Assembly (NCBI GenBank): GCA_039566865.1
Contig: CM076944.1
Location: 14,778,501-14,842,500, forward strand
Source: Aurelia coerulea
Lineage: Eukaryota > Cnidaria > Scyphozoa > Semaeostomeae > Ulmaridae
DNA: 64,000 bases
Direction of reading: 5' to 3'
Shown: positions 55,147 through 64,000 of the stretch, piece after piece
How positions within the stretch are numbered: position 1 is the stretch's first letter
How the letters are laid out: each line of letters opens with the position of its first letter
Program-made: the position numbers and the translations under genes
Notes under the pieces: generated by a model
Seen by the model: only the letters and a program-made list of their open reading frames with translations
The model's database searches: none
What the model was told of the DNA's origin: nothing

Positions 55147-56215
55147 ATGGTAGCCAATCCATCAAAATTCCAAGTTATGCCATGAGCGATAGGACACCAA
55201 GTGTGTGCCACCTTAACGTTATTTTGGTAGCGAGCCACCTTAATCAATTGTTTTTAGTGTTTTTGCCTATTTTTACTTGGTAGTGAGCCACCTTATCGCG
55301 GTTTCGCCATTTTGAAGTTTTTGGTAGTGAGCCACCTTAAGTGCAGATCCACCTTAACCGTAAAGCCCAAAAAATTTCAAAATGGCGAAACCGCGATAAG
55401 GTGGCTCACTACCAAGTAAAAATAGGCAAAAACACTAAAAACAATTGATTAAGGTGGCTCGCTACCAAAATAACGTTAAGGTGGCACACACTTGGTGTCC
55501 TATCGCTCATGGTTATGCTACTCGGTTTGAAGACAAATGATAATATTGTCCTCGATATTGGAAATGTATCTGTTGATATTGTCAGTAGTGTTAAATTATT
55601 GGGGATTACCATAGACTCGAGACTAAAATTCGACCAACATGTGGCAAAATTATGTCAAAAAGCAAACAATAAGATCAGTGCCTTCTCTAGAGTCTCAAAT
55701 TATTTAAAAAAGAAACAATCTCTTTCACTGTACAACTCATTCATAATGTCTTAGTTTAATTATTGTCCGTTGATATGGATGTTTTTGCGGAAAGGTTGCT
55801 AATAATGATCTCAATCGCACCCATAAGAGAGCGCTTCAAATTCTCTTCAACGATTTTACATTTTCTCTTGATGAGTTGTTACAGAGAGGAAAGGAGTGCA
55901 CTATTCATCAAAAGAACTTGCAAAAGTTAATGCTTGAGGTTTATAGCAGTTTAACACAACAAAACCCTTCTTTTCTGTGGGATATGTTCCATGAAAAGGA
56001 CAATAATTACGATCTAAGATCAAAGAATATGTTGATGTTGCCTCAAACTAAAACAACTACTTATGGCAACGATAGTTTATCTTTTCGTGGTAGCATATTA
56101 TGGAATTCCCTGCCTAATGATGCAAAAATTGCCGCCTCCGTCTGTTCTTTCAAGTCATGCATAAAAAAATGAATTGGAGAGACTTGCCGTTGCAAAATTT
56201 GTAAATAGGGTATTT
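55147..56215 (+). pseudogene. LINE RT C-terminal fragment (family D3)
   Basis: After the hairpin is set aside, the plus strand runs from NPSKFQVMLLG through VKLLGITIDSRLKFDQHVAK, an FNYCPLI-like block with a frameshift near 55757, HKRALQILFNDF, and NNYDLRSKNMLMLPQTKTTT with YGNDSLSFRGSILWNSLP, ending in a frameshifted TCRCKIC cluster near 56180-56205. It is the same family as 4643-5008 and 58775-61020. Confidence 0.8.
55180..55512. mobile_element. 333-bp hairpin MITE, 5-bp TSD
   Basis: Arms of about 135 bp starting CCATGAGCGATAGGACACC are almost perfect complements around a loop of about 60 bp. TTATG flanks both sides (55175-55179; 55513-55517). It interrupts LINE D3 within the FQVMLLG codons, which read correctly once one TTATG and the element are discounted. 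The motif GGTAGTGAGCCACCTTA is repeated inside each arm. Confidence 0.9.
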
Positions 56216-56880
56216 TAGGGTATTTTCGTTTCTTATCATGAACTGTAATTTATTTTGTTTTTGTAAATACAGTAAAAACCCGCGTATAAGAACCTACAAT
56301 TTTGCAAGTCAGTCTGACTAGGTTCTTATGTTTTGGGTATTTCGTTGGAAATGAGGCTGTTAAGGTTCTTAAATTGGTTCTTATTTCATTCAGGGCTTTC
56401 AGGAATTCATTTTCTTCTGATTCAAACTCCAGGCCTATTGTTTACTGTCAGCTCACATCACTTGAGCTTATGGGGTCTTATCCACAACAGAAATTAGTGG
56501 AAGAATCATTAATTTTTACAAAATGCAAAGAAAAACTGTCACAAGCTTCTCATCGGATAACATAAAATTTCTGATTCTTCCACAAACTTCTCTTGTAAAT
56601 AAGGCCCAATGTTCTCTAAAAATAAGAACCTACTTTAAATTTCAGGCAGAATGGGTTCTTATACAATGGGGGTCTAATTGCAAAATTTCAGGCTGCAAGT
56701 TCTTAATTAGGCGTGTTTCACGTCGGATGCCAGGCTAGCAAAAGCACATGATCCAGGATCAGGGGTGCCTCCATTTACAATATAAAGATTCAAATATATA
56801 AAAAAGAGAAGATTTAGTAAGGATGAATTGCCATGTTTCAATCATGTATGCCTTGCATCAAACGTGAAACAGACCCATTA
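56216..56880. other. Non-coding stretch with possible pogo-like ends
   Basis: ACAGTAAAAACCCGCGTATA near 56270 resembles the CAGT-AAACC-type ends of pogo/Tigger MITEs. The motif AAGAACCTA/TAGGTTCTTA recurs at 56287, 56329, 56360 and 56625. No matching right end with TA was confirmed. Confidence 0.4.
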
Positions 56881-56883
56881 ACA

Positions 56884-57255
56884 AATAAAAAAAAAAAATA
56901 AACAAAACAAAACAAAACAAAACAAAAAGGACAAAAAGGACAAAAAGGACAAAAAGACTTCGTGACTTTGTGGCACAAACAAGAATTTGAAGTTGTCTTA
57001 ACCAAACCGACCAGTTTTGTGAATGAAGTCTATAGTCAGTTCGAGTATAACTTGATTAACGTCATCACAGAAGTCTTTATCACCATACAATAAAAGTTGT
57101 AGCAGAACGCTGTTCGAAAGACTGTTGATTTGAACAAGTGGTCGTAATAGTTCCGAAACTCCAGCAAGAAGATCTCGTCGTTGAGTGTCAAGTGCCCTCA
57201 ATACCGTCGTTCGTAGGGCACATAGGGTTTTCTTTTCGGACATCTTTTCGGGCAT
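56884..57255 (-). pseudogene. LINE B6, 3' end fragment
   Basis: The minus strand gives QRRDLLAGVSELLRPLVQIN, LLLYGDKDFCDDVNQ and KTGRFG, the C-terminal LINE B domain. The 3' tail on the plus-left side contains AAAAAGGAC repeated four times and AACAAAAC repeats (56888-56960). The first 20 codons of the frame are non-element sequence. Confidence 0.75.
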
Positions 57256-57298
57256 GTTTGAATTTTAAGTGATTTTACTGGAATTTCTTTGAACTGTA

Positions 57299-57560
57299 AT
57301 GGCAAGGGCATCGGCCAGGTCTAAACCGCGGACGAAGCGGACACTCATTTTAATTTTACAATATTTTTTTCATTCTTTCATTTTTTACGGTTCATTTTTA
57401 AACCGCGGACAACGCGGACGAAGCGGACACGCAGACCCAACGAGAACAATAGTCCGTGGTTTTCTCCTCCGCGTTTTAGACTTTCACACCGGTAAAATCT
57501 AAAACGCAGACAACGATTTCGCGGACCATTCAAATATAATGAATTTGAACGTTCGTTACC
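57299..57560. repeat. CGCGGAC-rich degenerate repeats
   Basis: AAACCGCGGACGAAGCGGAC is repeated at 57325 and 57400 with variants to 57525 (AACGCAGACAACG). This could be a DNA-element interior. The inverted word GTCTAAAACGC near 57470-57505 suggests subterminal motifs. Confidence 0.45.
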
Positions 57561-57734
57561 TAATTTTTTGTTTTTCTCCGAAGAAACTATTATCTCTTTG
57601 CGCAATTCCTCTCGTATTCCACAAAGACTGTTCTTAAATCCGTTGCAATCCTTCGTAGAGATTGCATGCAGGTGGGGATGGCCGTTTGGAAGGATGGGCC
57701 TAAGTACAGATAGGCGAAGTGAAACGAGCGTTTT

Positions 57735-58685
57735 CATTTTCATTTTTCATTATTTTTACACGGTAGCCCCGTCAATCGAGAGGATTGTTTTACAGGGGGC
57801 CCTGCCAAACTTTACAATATTACTAGAAATTACTAAAAAATTACCTATATTTACAATCTAAAAAAAATAAATGAAAAATAATAGAGTTAGCCTGAGAGAG
57901 GCAAATTACTCTTCAGACTACTTTTAAAAATGCTAAGAGACGGCGCTTGTTTGACATCCAAAGGCAATTCATTCCAAGTCTTTGCACCCCGGAAAGATAT
58001 CGCTTTCTGCCCATTGCAAGTTTTCATCCTTGGAACAAGGACATCGGCAATGGCATTCCGCAAATTCATACTGATATCACGCGCTGAGTTTTTCTTGAAA
58101 AGATTTGAAAGATAGCCGGGTGCAAGACCTGACAATGCTTTGTATGTAATAGTAGCTGTCTCGCATTTTATCATTTCCGTAACTGTTGGCCAATTTAGTT
58201 CCTTGATCAAATTTGAGGCGGATACATCATAGCTGCTATTGGTGACAATTCTTGCAGCTCGATTTTGCAATTTTTGTATGGTTTGTAATCTGGTTTCACT
58301 GCAGCCTCCCCAAACAGAACAGCAATAACGGAAATGTGGCTCTACGATGCCATGATACATTTTGATTAAGGTATCCTTGGGTACGAATTTTTTGGCATAT
58401 TTCAAAAATCCTAGAGCACGAGACAGTTTGCTACATAATAATTTCGTGTTCCGATCCCAAACGAGGCTATCATCAAGTTGGACTCCTAAAGATTTTACAA
58501 TTTTAACGATGTCAATTTCAGCGCCATCAATAACAAATGATGGGGTCTCTACTTTATTGTCAGCAATCTTTTTAGCTTTGGTCGAGAACCTACAACCATC
58601 GCCAGTGTCTTTACAACATTTAGTGACAGTTTGTTCCCCTGTAACCATTCCTTTAGTCGGTAGAGATCACTATTCATGAGGCAGT
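57735..58685 (-). pseudogene. LINE RT C-terminal fragment (family F3)
   Basis: The minus strand from about 58680 reads MNSDLYRLKEWLQGNKLSLN, then after a frameshift VKSLGVQLDDSLVWDRN, IVEPHFRYCCSVWGGCSETR, LQNRAARIVTNSSYDVSA and GQKAISFRGAKTWNELPLD, ending SNLPLSG at 57887. The 3' UTR runs to about 57735. The 253-codon open stretch is well conserved. The copy starts downstream of the catalytic Asp block and so is inactive. Confidence 0.8.
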
Positions 58686-58859
58686 ATTCATGATGAGACA
58701 CTGACCGGATTTAGCGATCATCATCACATGATCTACACTATCTTGAAGATAACTTTTATCAAACTCCCTCCGAAAAAGTTATCTATCGAGACTACAAGAA
58801 CTGGTCCCAAGTGCTTTTTGAAGATGAGCTGAAAAAACCTTGTTTCAGCTCATCCATCT

Positions 58860-59941
58860 GTGTATGGAAACTTTGAATCGATCTTTATGAAGACGCTTGA
58901 AGCAAATGCCCTTACTAAAACAAAGGTAGTCAGGGCTAATAATAAACCACACGTAAATAAAGAATTACGGAGGGCTATAACAAGAAGATCTACTTTGAAA
59001 AAAATTGCAAACAGAAGCAAACGAGAGGCAGATGTAAGAAAATATAAGGATCAAAGGAGCCTGGTTGTCAAATTGAATGTACAGGCTAAAAAGCAATATT
59101 TTATGTCGATACAGTCAAAAACAATAGACAATGAGAAAACTTTTTGGAAGACTGTAAAACCTTTGTTCTCATATAGAAATCCTATGTGTGAAAAGATAAC
59201 TTTGATTGAAAATGGCAAGATCCTTTCAAAGGACGAGGAAATTGCAGAGTGCTTTAACGATTATTTTACAAACATTACAGATAGTCTTGATATTGACCCC
59301 CTCTTCAAGGTGGTCCATAAGCAACAGACAATAGATGAAATGGTTTTGAGAGCGATAGATAAATTTAAAGATCACCCCAGTATCATGGTGATTAAAGAAC
59401 ATGTAACAACGATTTGTGCCATTCTCATGTAAGCCCAACTGAGGTCATGAGGCAGATAGATTTGCTTGATAACAATAAATCCAGTAGTGGTAATATTCCA
59501 ACTAGAATTTTAAAAGCAACGAGAGAAATAACTTGTCCCTACCTAACTGACTGTATCAATTCTGCTGTCTATGATTGTAAATTTCCAAATGAATTGAAGG
59601 AAGCTGATCTTAGCCCTCTATTCAAAAATGATGATTCAACTTTTAAGGGAAACTTTAGACCTATAAGTGTCTTACCCGCAGTTTCTAAAATCTACGAAAG
59701 AATTATAAAAGAACGAATCAGCTCGTACTTTTAGGACAAACTCTCAAGAATGTTATGTGGTTTTAGAGAGGGGTTTAGTACGCAACATGCTTTGATACGA
59801 TTGATAGAAAAATGGAGAAAATGTCTTGACGCATCAGGCAAAGTAGGGACTATTCTAATGGATTTGTCCAAGGCATATGACTGTCTGCCTCATGACCTCC
59901 TTATTGCAAAAATTGGAAGCTTATGGATTAGATGTAAATAG
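58860..59941 (+). pseudogene. LINE D4 linker and RT N-terminal half
   Basis: Frames 58860-59432, 59414-59734 and 59750-59941 give KVVRANNKPHVNKELRRAI, FWKTVKPLFSYRN, IAECFNDYFTNITDSL, then the RT start LLDNNKSSSGNIPTRILKA, NFRPISVLPAVSKIYERII, FREGFSTQHALIRLIEKWR and MDLSKAYDCLPHDLL. A stop at about 59735 and two frameshifts (near 59420 and 59925) break it. Confidence 0.8.
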
Positions 59942-60952
59942 CCTTCGCTTAATGTACAGTTATTTGGATAGTCGTCATCAAAGGGTAAAGATTGGTTCAC
60001 ACAGAAGTAGCGCAAAGGAAATCAAAATTGGGGTACCATAAGGATCGGTCCTAGGTCCCTTGCTCTTTAATATCTTTATTAATGACCTGTTTCTCATTAA
60101 CCTAGACACTGAGATATGCAATTTTGCAGATGATAATACCTCATACTCGTGTGGACATGATCTACAAGAAATAGTGACCAATTAAGAGAATGATCTCAGT
60201 AAATTACTGGAATGGTTTAAAAGCAATGGAATGGTTGTAAACCCTAAAAAGTTCCAGCTAATGTTCCTTGGTTTGAAAGGGAAAAAACGCTACGTCTTAA
60301 CATCGAGGACGACAAATTACCTACAGCAGATCACGTTAAACTCCTCGGGGTGGAAATTAACAGCAAATTAACGTTTAACAAACACATTGAAACATTATGT
60401 TCTAAAGTCAATAAAAAGGTCAGTGCTTTTTCTAGGTTGAATAATCATATCTCTAAAGAGCAGGCATTAACAGTTTGTAACGCGGTAATCTTGTCGAACT
60501 TCAATTATTGCCCTTTGATATGGCTGTTCTGCAATAAAGGTGCAAATAAAGAAATTGACCGCACTCATAAACGTGCACTTCGGATCCTCTATAAAGATTA
60601 CGAATCATCATTTGAAACATTGTTCGCTCGAAGTGGCAGCAATAGTATACATATCAAAAACATACAGAAACTGATGACAGAAATTTACAAGTCCATGAAT
60701 CACTTGAACCCTTCACTTGTATGGGAATTTCATGAAAAGAAACCAATAGCATACAATTTAAGAATACAAAGCCTGTGCAAGCTGCCAACAATTAAGACAT
60801 TTGGCTTTGGACTCGAATCACTGTCTTTTCGAGGTAGTTTCCTGTGGAATATTCTTGATGACAGAATCAAACAAGAACCAACACAGTCGCGTTTCAAAAA
60901 GAGGATCAAAGAATGGACTCCAGATAGATGCACCTGTAAAATATGTCGCTAA
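59942..60952 (+). pseudogene. LINE D4 RT C-terminal half
   Basis: Translation with frame changes yields the block around 60030 (GVP, stop, then GSVLGPLLFNIFINDL), FADDNTSYSCGHD at about 60125-60165 (catalytic), and from 60350 an open 200-codon tail: INSKLTFNKHIETLCSKVN, SNFNYCPLIWLFCN, THKRALRILYKDYESSF, FRGSFLWNILDD and the terminal Cys cluster RCTCKIC. It resembles the tails at 4643-5008 and 55147-56215. Confidence 0.8.
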
Positions 60953-61026
60953 AAAACGTTTTTTTTTTCTACTTTGTATATATTATGTTTGTAAATAGTT
61001 GGTTTGAATTAGTATTATCTTTATAC

Positions 61027-61233
61027 TGTTAAAATATACGAAAAATAGAACAATAAGACTATTGTTATGTTACGAACAATGACGTTTTACTTCCGTTTTC
61101 ATTGCACGCTTTTCGTGCTGTGAGTAATATGATAGCTTCGTTCGTTGACCTGTTGATCGCCGTTATGTTATGTTACAGTCGTGAATTTATCTAACATCGC
61201 TTATTATTATGCGTAAAGCTCCTGATTTTAACA
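61027..61233 (+). mobile_element. 5' LTR of a Ty1/copia-type retrotransposon
   Basis: The LTR starts TGTTAAAAT and ends ATTTTAACA, a perfect 9-bp terminal inverted repeat with TG...CA ends, 207 bp long. It is directly followed by a primer-binding site and, beyond an insertion, by a copia-type gag. It lies within the 3' UTR of LINE D4. The 3' LTR is outside the window, so LTR identity and the TSD cannot be checked. Confidence 0.8.
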
Positions 61234-61248
61234 GGTTATGGGTCCAGG
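61234..61248 (+). promoter_or_regulatory. Primer-binding site, initiator-Met tRNA anticodon-arm type
   Basis: GGTTATGGGTCCAGG immediately follows the LTR. Its complement, CCTGGACCCATAACC, matches the anticodon arm of initiator methionine tRNA (CAU anticodon), as in Drosophila copia, which is primed by a 5' half of that tRNA. Priming by a half-tRNA is inferred. Confidence 0.75.
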
Positions 61249-61433
61249 AGTTATGATAAATTCGAGTAAAAGTTTGTCACGATGCTGACTGTTGACGGGA
61301 TTTAATTCAGTGCGATTTCACGTGAATTTTGGCTGCGAAACCGATGGAGTTTGTTTCAGTTTCAGTTTGATATATTTTAAAATTCCACTACATACAATGC
61401 TAAAGACAAAAGTTAATTACAATGAAATACAAC
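61249..61433 (+). mobile_element. Copia 5' leader, left part
   Basis: This segment between the primer-binding site and the inserted transposon is the untranslated leader of the copia element. The leader continues at 63462-63511. It includes one copy of the 8-bp TSD (61426-61433). Confidence 0.6.
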
Positions 61434-63453
61434 CCCGGCGGGTGCACTTGAATTACAGGAGCACATACATGCTTGTCCATAGATTCACGGGAAGACCCCT
61501 TTCACTGACAATCGGTTCCAATTTTTGACCCCTTATCACTGACTTTTCACGGCCCTTCAAAATGTGAAAACCACCCTTTTTATTGAAAATCACTGATATC
61601 CATAAGCCTTCAAACAACATAATACCAACAAACTGTAGCCTGAATATGATATAACCTCAGCAATTCACAGCTCCTCTCTCAATTTATGACAAACAGTCAA
61701 CCAAATTGTCAGTGATTTTCATAGAGACATAACGAACAATAACTTCATTTAGATGCAATAGTTCTAGATTCTATAGATTGATTGTGATTTGGGCAACAAG
61801 AAGCATGAAGAAGTTGTTCTAATTATGCAGCTTTAGAAGAATTCACAAAAGACAGCACATTCTTTATGTGATTAAACCAAAAATCTTATATCATATGAAG
61901 ATGATAGGACCCTCTTTGCCCTGATCTTTCCAATAACATGCAATTGTGAAAAAGAATTTTTTGTAATATACCTTCATTTCAAACAAAACTTAATGCTCAA
62001 GAATCCTTTAAGGCATACATTACACAATACTAATTTATACTACCTTCTTTTTATTTCATTTACACCCTTATATGGAAAAGACATATATCTATATCTCATA
62101 GCCACTATAAATAGGCTAAAGAAATGCCCACACATCCATTGTCTCTTTAGCTACACAATGATACCGCAGGTAAGTTGTCAAATACAATACAATACTGTAG
62201 ATTGTATTCTATTTCTAACTTGGAGATCTTCTACTTCTAACAGAATAATCTGCATCTGCATATGTGATCCCCTTTTCTCTGTTTTTCTAATGAGAATTGT
62301 TTCAAACAGTGAATCTCACCTAAAACGACCACTTCTTTCTTAGTTTTCTCATCAGTGTTGTCTTGTTGCTAATAATAAAACATGATTTAGGCCTAGCTAT
62401 GCTTGTTCTTGTTGGGCTATCTATCTATTATTGTAGATCAGGCTCAGAAACACCATGCTGCAACTGCAGTAGAATAATAGAGTAATAAATGTTTGCTAAA
62501 CCCACCAAGTCAAGTCAAATCTTTGATTGCTACTTTGCTTTACAAGCAGACATCTTTCTTTCCTTTTCCCGCCATTTATTTTCGATATTTTTTCGATCAT
62601 CGATTTTATTCAATTTGTCTACTACAGCCTCGATTTGGCTATGAATTAGAGGCTTTCATTTCACAGCAAAACAAACTAGGTGTGAAGTGTCAAATGGCCT
62701 AAGTGGAAGAATTCAAGCACAAAGATCACAAAAAACTGAATTCAGATTTGGTCTCCATGATCATGAAGTTGGATCGCATTGAAGTTGATGTATGTTTGAT
62801 GCATAAGTAAAATATCAGGCCCAAAAATTCAAATATGGCATGATGTGAGACTAAATATATTGTGTTATAGACTAGTGCTTTTTATCTCATCAGGACCAGG
62901 TATTATCAGCATCATCTACCACTTGCCTTTACTTAGCTCTACTTTAGGTTTAGCAGGCCAACATAATAATACTCATCTGCACCAAAGTGAATATTTGTAA
63001 TAGCAAGAAATATACTTTACTGTAAGCAGTATTATTAGCTGAATGTATAGCTAGAAGAAGTGTGTAGAATTTTCTGGCCTACTTGTTTCAACAAGCACAT
63101 ATCTAATGTTGTGTGGAACCCTTATCCTGCCTCATCATTAGTAGTCATGGTACTTTGAGTCTCAGTCTTATAAACATCTATCCTTTTTCAAAAAATGAAG
63201 TTATTTTTCACGCTTTTGTCTGATCAATGAAATACTTTGATGAAATTAAGCAATTCACTTCTACTCTTTCTGCTTGTAGCATTTTGAAAACCAAAAACCA
63301 ATCCTTTTTTTTAAATTCCCAGACAGATTTCTGTAAAAGTACCCCTTTTTCTTAAATTCTAGGTCCTTGGATTCCATTGATTTTGTACCCCTTTCTCAGT
63401 GATTTTATGGACACGCATGATATACATTTTTCCATAACAGTGCACCCGCCGGG
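61434..63453. mobile_element. 2.0-kb TIR element U, 8-bp TSD, in the copia leader
   Basis: The ends CCCGGCGGGTGCACT and AGTGCACCCGCCGGG are inverted and flanked by AATACAAC on both sides (61426-61433; 63454-63461). An 8-bp TSD suits hAT-like or P-like groups, but the terminus does not look like a standard hAT end, so the class is open. Internal ORFs (61993-62343, 62493-62702) are short and show no transposase motif. Subterminal words near both ends (GTCCATAGATTCACGGG; TTTTATGGACACGC) hint at further inverted similarity. Confidence 0.8.
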
Positions 63454-63511
63454 AATACAACATACCAAACTAATTAACTAATACAGGACAAATACTACAG
63501 AAGAAATAAAA

Positions 63512-64000
63512 ATGAAAAACGACATCATGAAAACAGAAGAATTGCATGTAGGGGAATTTCTGTCACAGCACATTGATAAATTCGATGGAACGAATTTTCA
63601 TTTATGGAAGTTCAAAATGCAAATGGTGCTAGAAGATAAGGATCTTTGGGGCATTGTTTCTGGTGACGAAGTGGAACCTGTAGGAGAAGGAACCACGGAT
63701 GCTTCAGTGCAGAAATTTCGAAAGCGTGCCAGAAAGGCGATGGCGACCAATTGTTTATCGTTGAGTGACAATCAGTTGTCTTTGGTTCGTTCAGCAGAAA
63801 CCGCAAGAGAAGCGTGGATGAAATTCGAAAGTCACTACGAAATCAAATCATTGGCTAACAAATTGTTTCTACGCAAAAGATATTTTACTGCTTCGATGTC
63901 GGAATGTGATACTATGATGGCACATATCAACAAAATGAGAAGTTTGGCTGAGCAGTTGTCCGCAGTGGGAGCTCAAATTTCAGATGATGACCAAGTTGCT
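63512..64000 (+). CDS. gag: Copia-type Gag (or Gag-Pol) N-terminus, runs off window
   Basis: An open frame starts at ATG 63512 and stays open for 163 codons to the window end. It resembles the Ty1/copia Gag capsid region (UBN2/retrotran_gag families): IDKFDGTNFHLWKFKMQMVL with the WGIVSGDE phrase after it, SLSDNQLSLVRSAETAREAW, and LANKLFLRKRYFTASMSE followed by DTMMAHINKMRSLAEQL. Gag packages the element RNA in cytoplasmic particles. An alternative Met lies six codons in. The start follows the primer-binding site and leader, as expected. Protease, integrase and RT would lie downstream. No stop or frameshift is seen, so this is the least decayed element protein besides LINE A1 ORF1. The leader insertion (61434-63453) could impair its expression. 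Confidence 0.85.
   Translation, partial: MKNDIMKTEELHVGEFLSQHIDKFDGTNFHLWKFKMQMVLEDKDLWGIVSGDEVEPVGEGTTDASVQKFRKRARKAMATNCLSLSDNQLSLVRSAETAREAWMKFESHYEIKSLANKLFLRKRYFTASMSECDTMMAHINKMRSLAEQLSAVGAQISDDDQVA

Larger units (their letters stand above)
58775..61020 (+). mobile_element. LINE D4, 5'-truncated, interrupted at its tail by copia
   Basis: This plus-strand LINE begins in the linker between endonuclease and RT (YRDYKNWSQVLFEDEL) and runs through the whole RT and C-terminus. Its 3' UTR matches that of D1 (TAGTTGGTTTGAATTAG versus TAGTTGGTATTAATTAG) and is cut at 61026 by the copia LTR. Several frameshifts and in-frame stops are present. Confidence 0.8.

Overview
This window is eukaryotic and consists almost entirely of transposable elements. 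It has no operons, ribosome-binding sites or dense gene packing. It does have APE-type non-LTR retrotransposons (LINEs), a Ty1/copia LTR element, many terminal-inverted-repeat DNA transposons and MITEs, a tRNA-derived SINE and long minisatellites. The only host-like coding sequence I can support is one exon of a DUS3L-type tRNA dihydrouridine synthase (minus strand, 49819-50491), with two CCCH zinc fingers and plausible splice sites. The mixture suits a marine invertebrate such as a cnidarian, but that is inference from repeat style only. Coordinates of DNA elements rest on inverted termini and target-site duplications (TSDs) read by eye.

Layout. 1-11.2 kb: old DNA-element ends, LINE fragments, a perfect 62-bp-arm palindrome, a Harbinger-like MITE (5811-6308) and two mariner-like MITEs (6807-7589, 10383-11173). 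11.7-37.8 kb: one deep nest. A Mutator-like element Z (11700-37817, 9-bp TSD) was split by LINE B1 (11783-33864, 12-bp TSD). B1 was split by LINE C1 (12879-14499) and by an apparent 18-kb insertion X (about 15348-33692) with GTAC-rich ends. X contains W (15587-20861), a minisatellite-armed inverted-repeat element that itself carries a 1.25-kb MITE and an internally deleted LINE A2. X also contains V (23130-30095, TTAA TSD), which holds the near-full-length LINE A1 (23581-29660, 12-bp TSD), which in turn holds a 601-bp Mutator-like MITE (25543-26143, 9-bp TSD). Inside the distal part of Z sits a hAT-like element S (34935-36904).

37.8-49.5 kb: a foldback element, two TTAA elements Y1 and Y2 (Y2 is split by LINE C2, which is split by a mariner-like MITE), a third LINE A copy (A3) with another mariner-like MITE, and a LINE B tail. 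49.5-50.9 kb: the SINE, the DUS3L exon and a TTAA MITE in the presumed intron. 51-61 kb: truncated LINEs of at least three families in both orientations. 61-64 kb: a copia element with a 207-bp 5' LTR, a primer-binding site matching the initiator-Met tRNA anticodon arm, a leader split by a 2-kb transposon with 8-bp TSD, and a gag ORF running off the window end.

Functionally, the LINE ORFs (RNA-binding ORF1; endonuclease plus reverse transcriptase ORF2) supply copy-and-paste retrotransposition. The DNA elements seen here carry no recognisable transposase and would need one in trans. LINE A ORF2 begins with a hydrophobic leader followed by a 2A-like DIETNPGP motif just before the endonuclease domain, a known arrangement in some APE-type LINEs. 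No prokaryotic system, CRISPR array or intact host locus was found.
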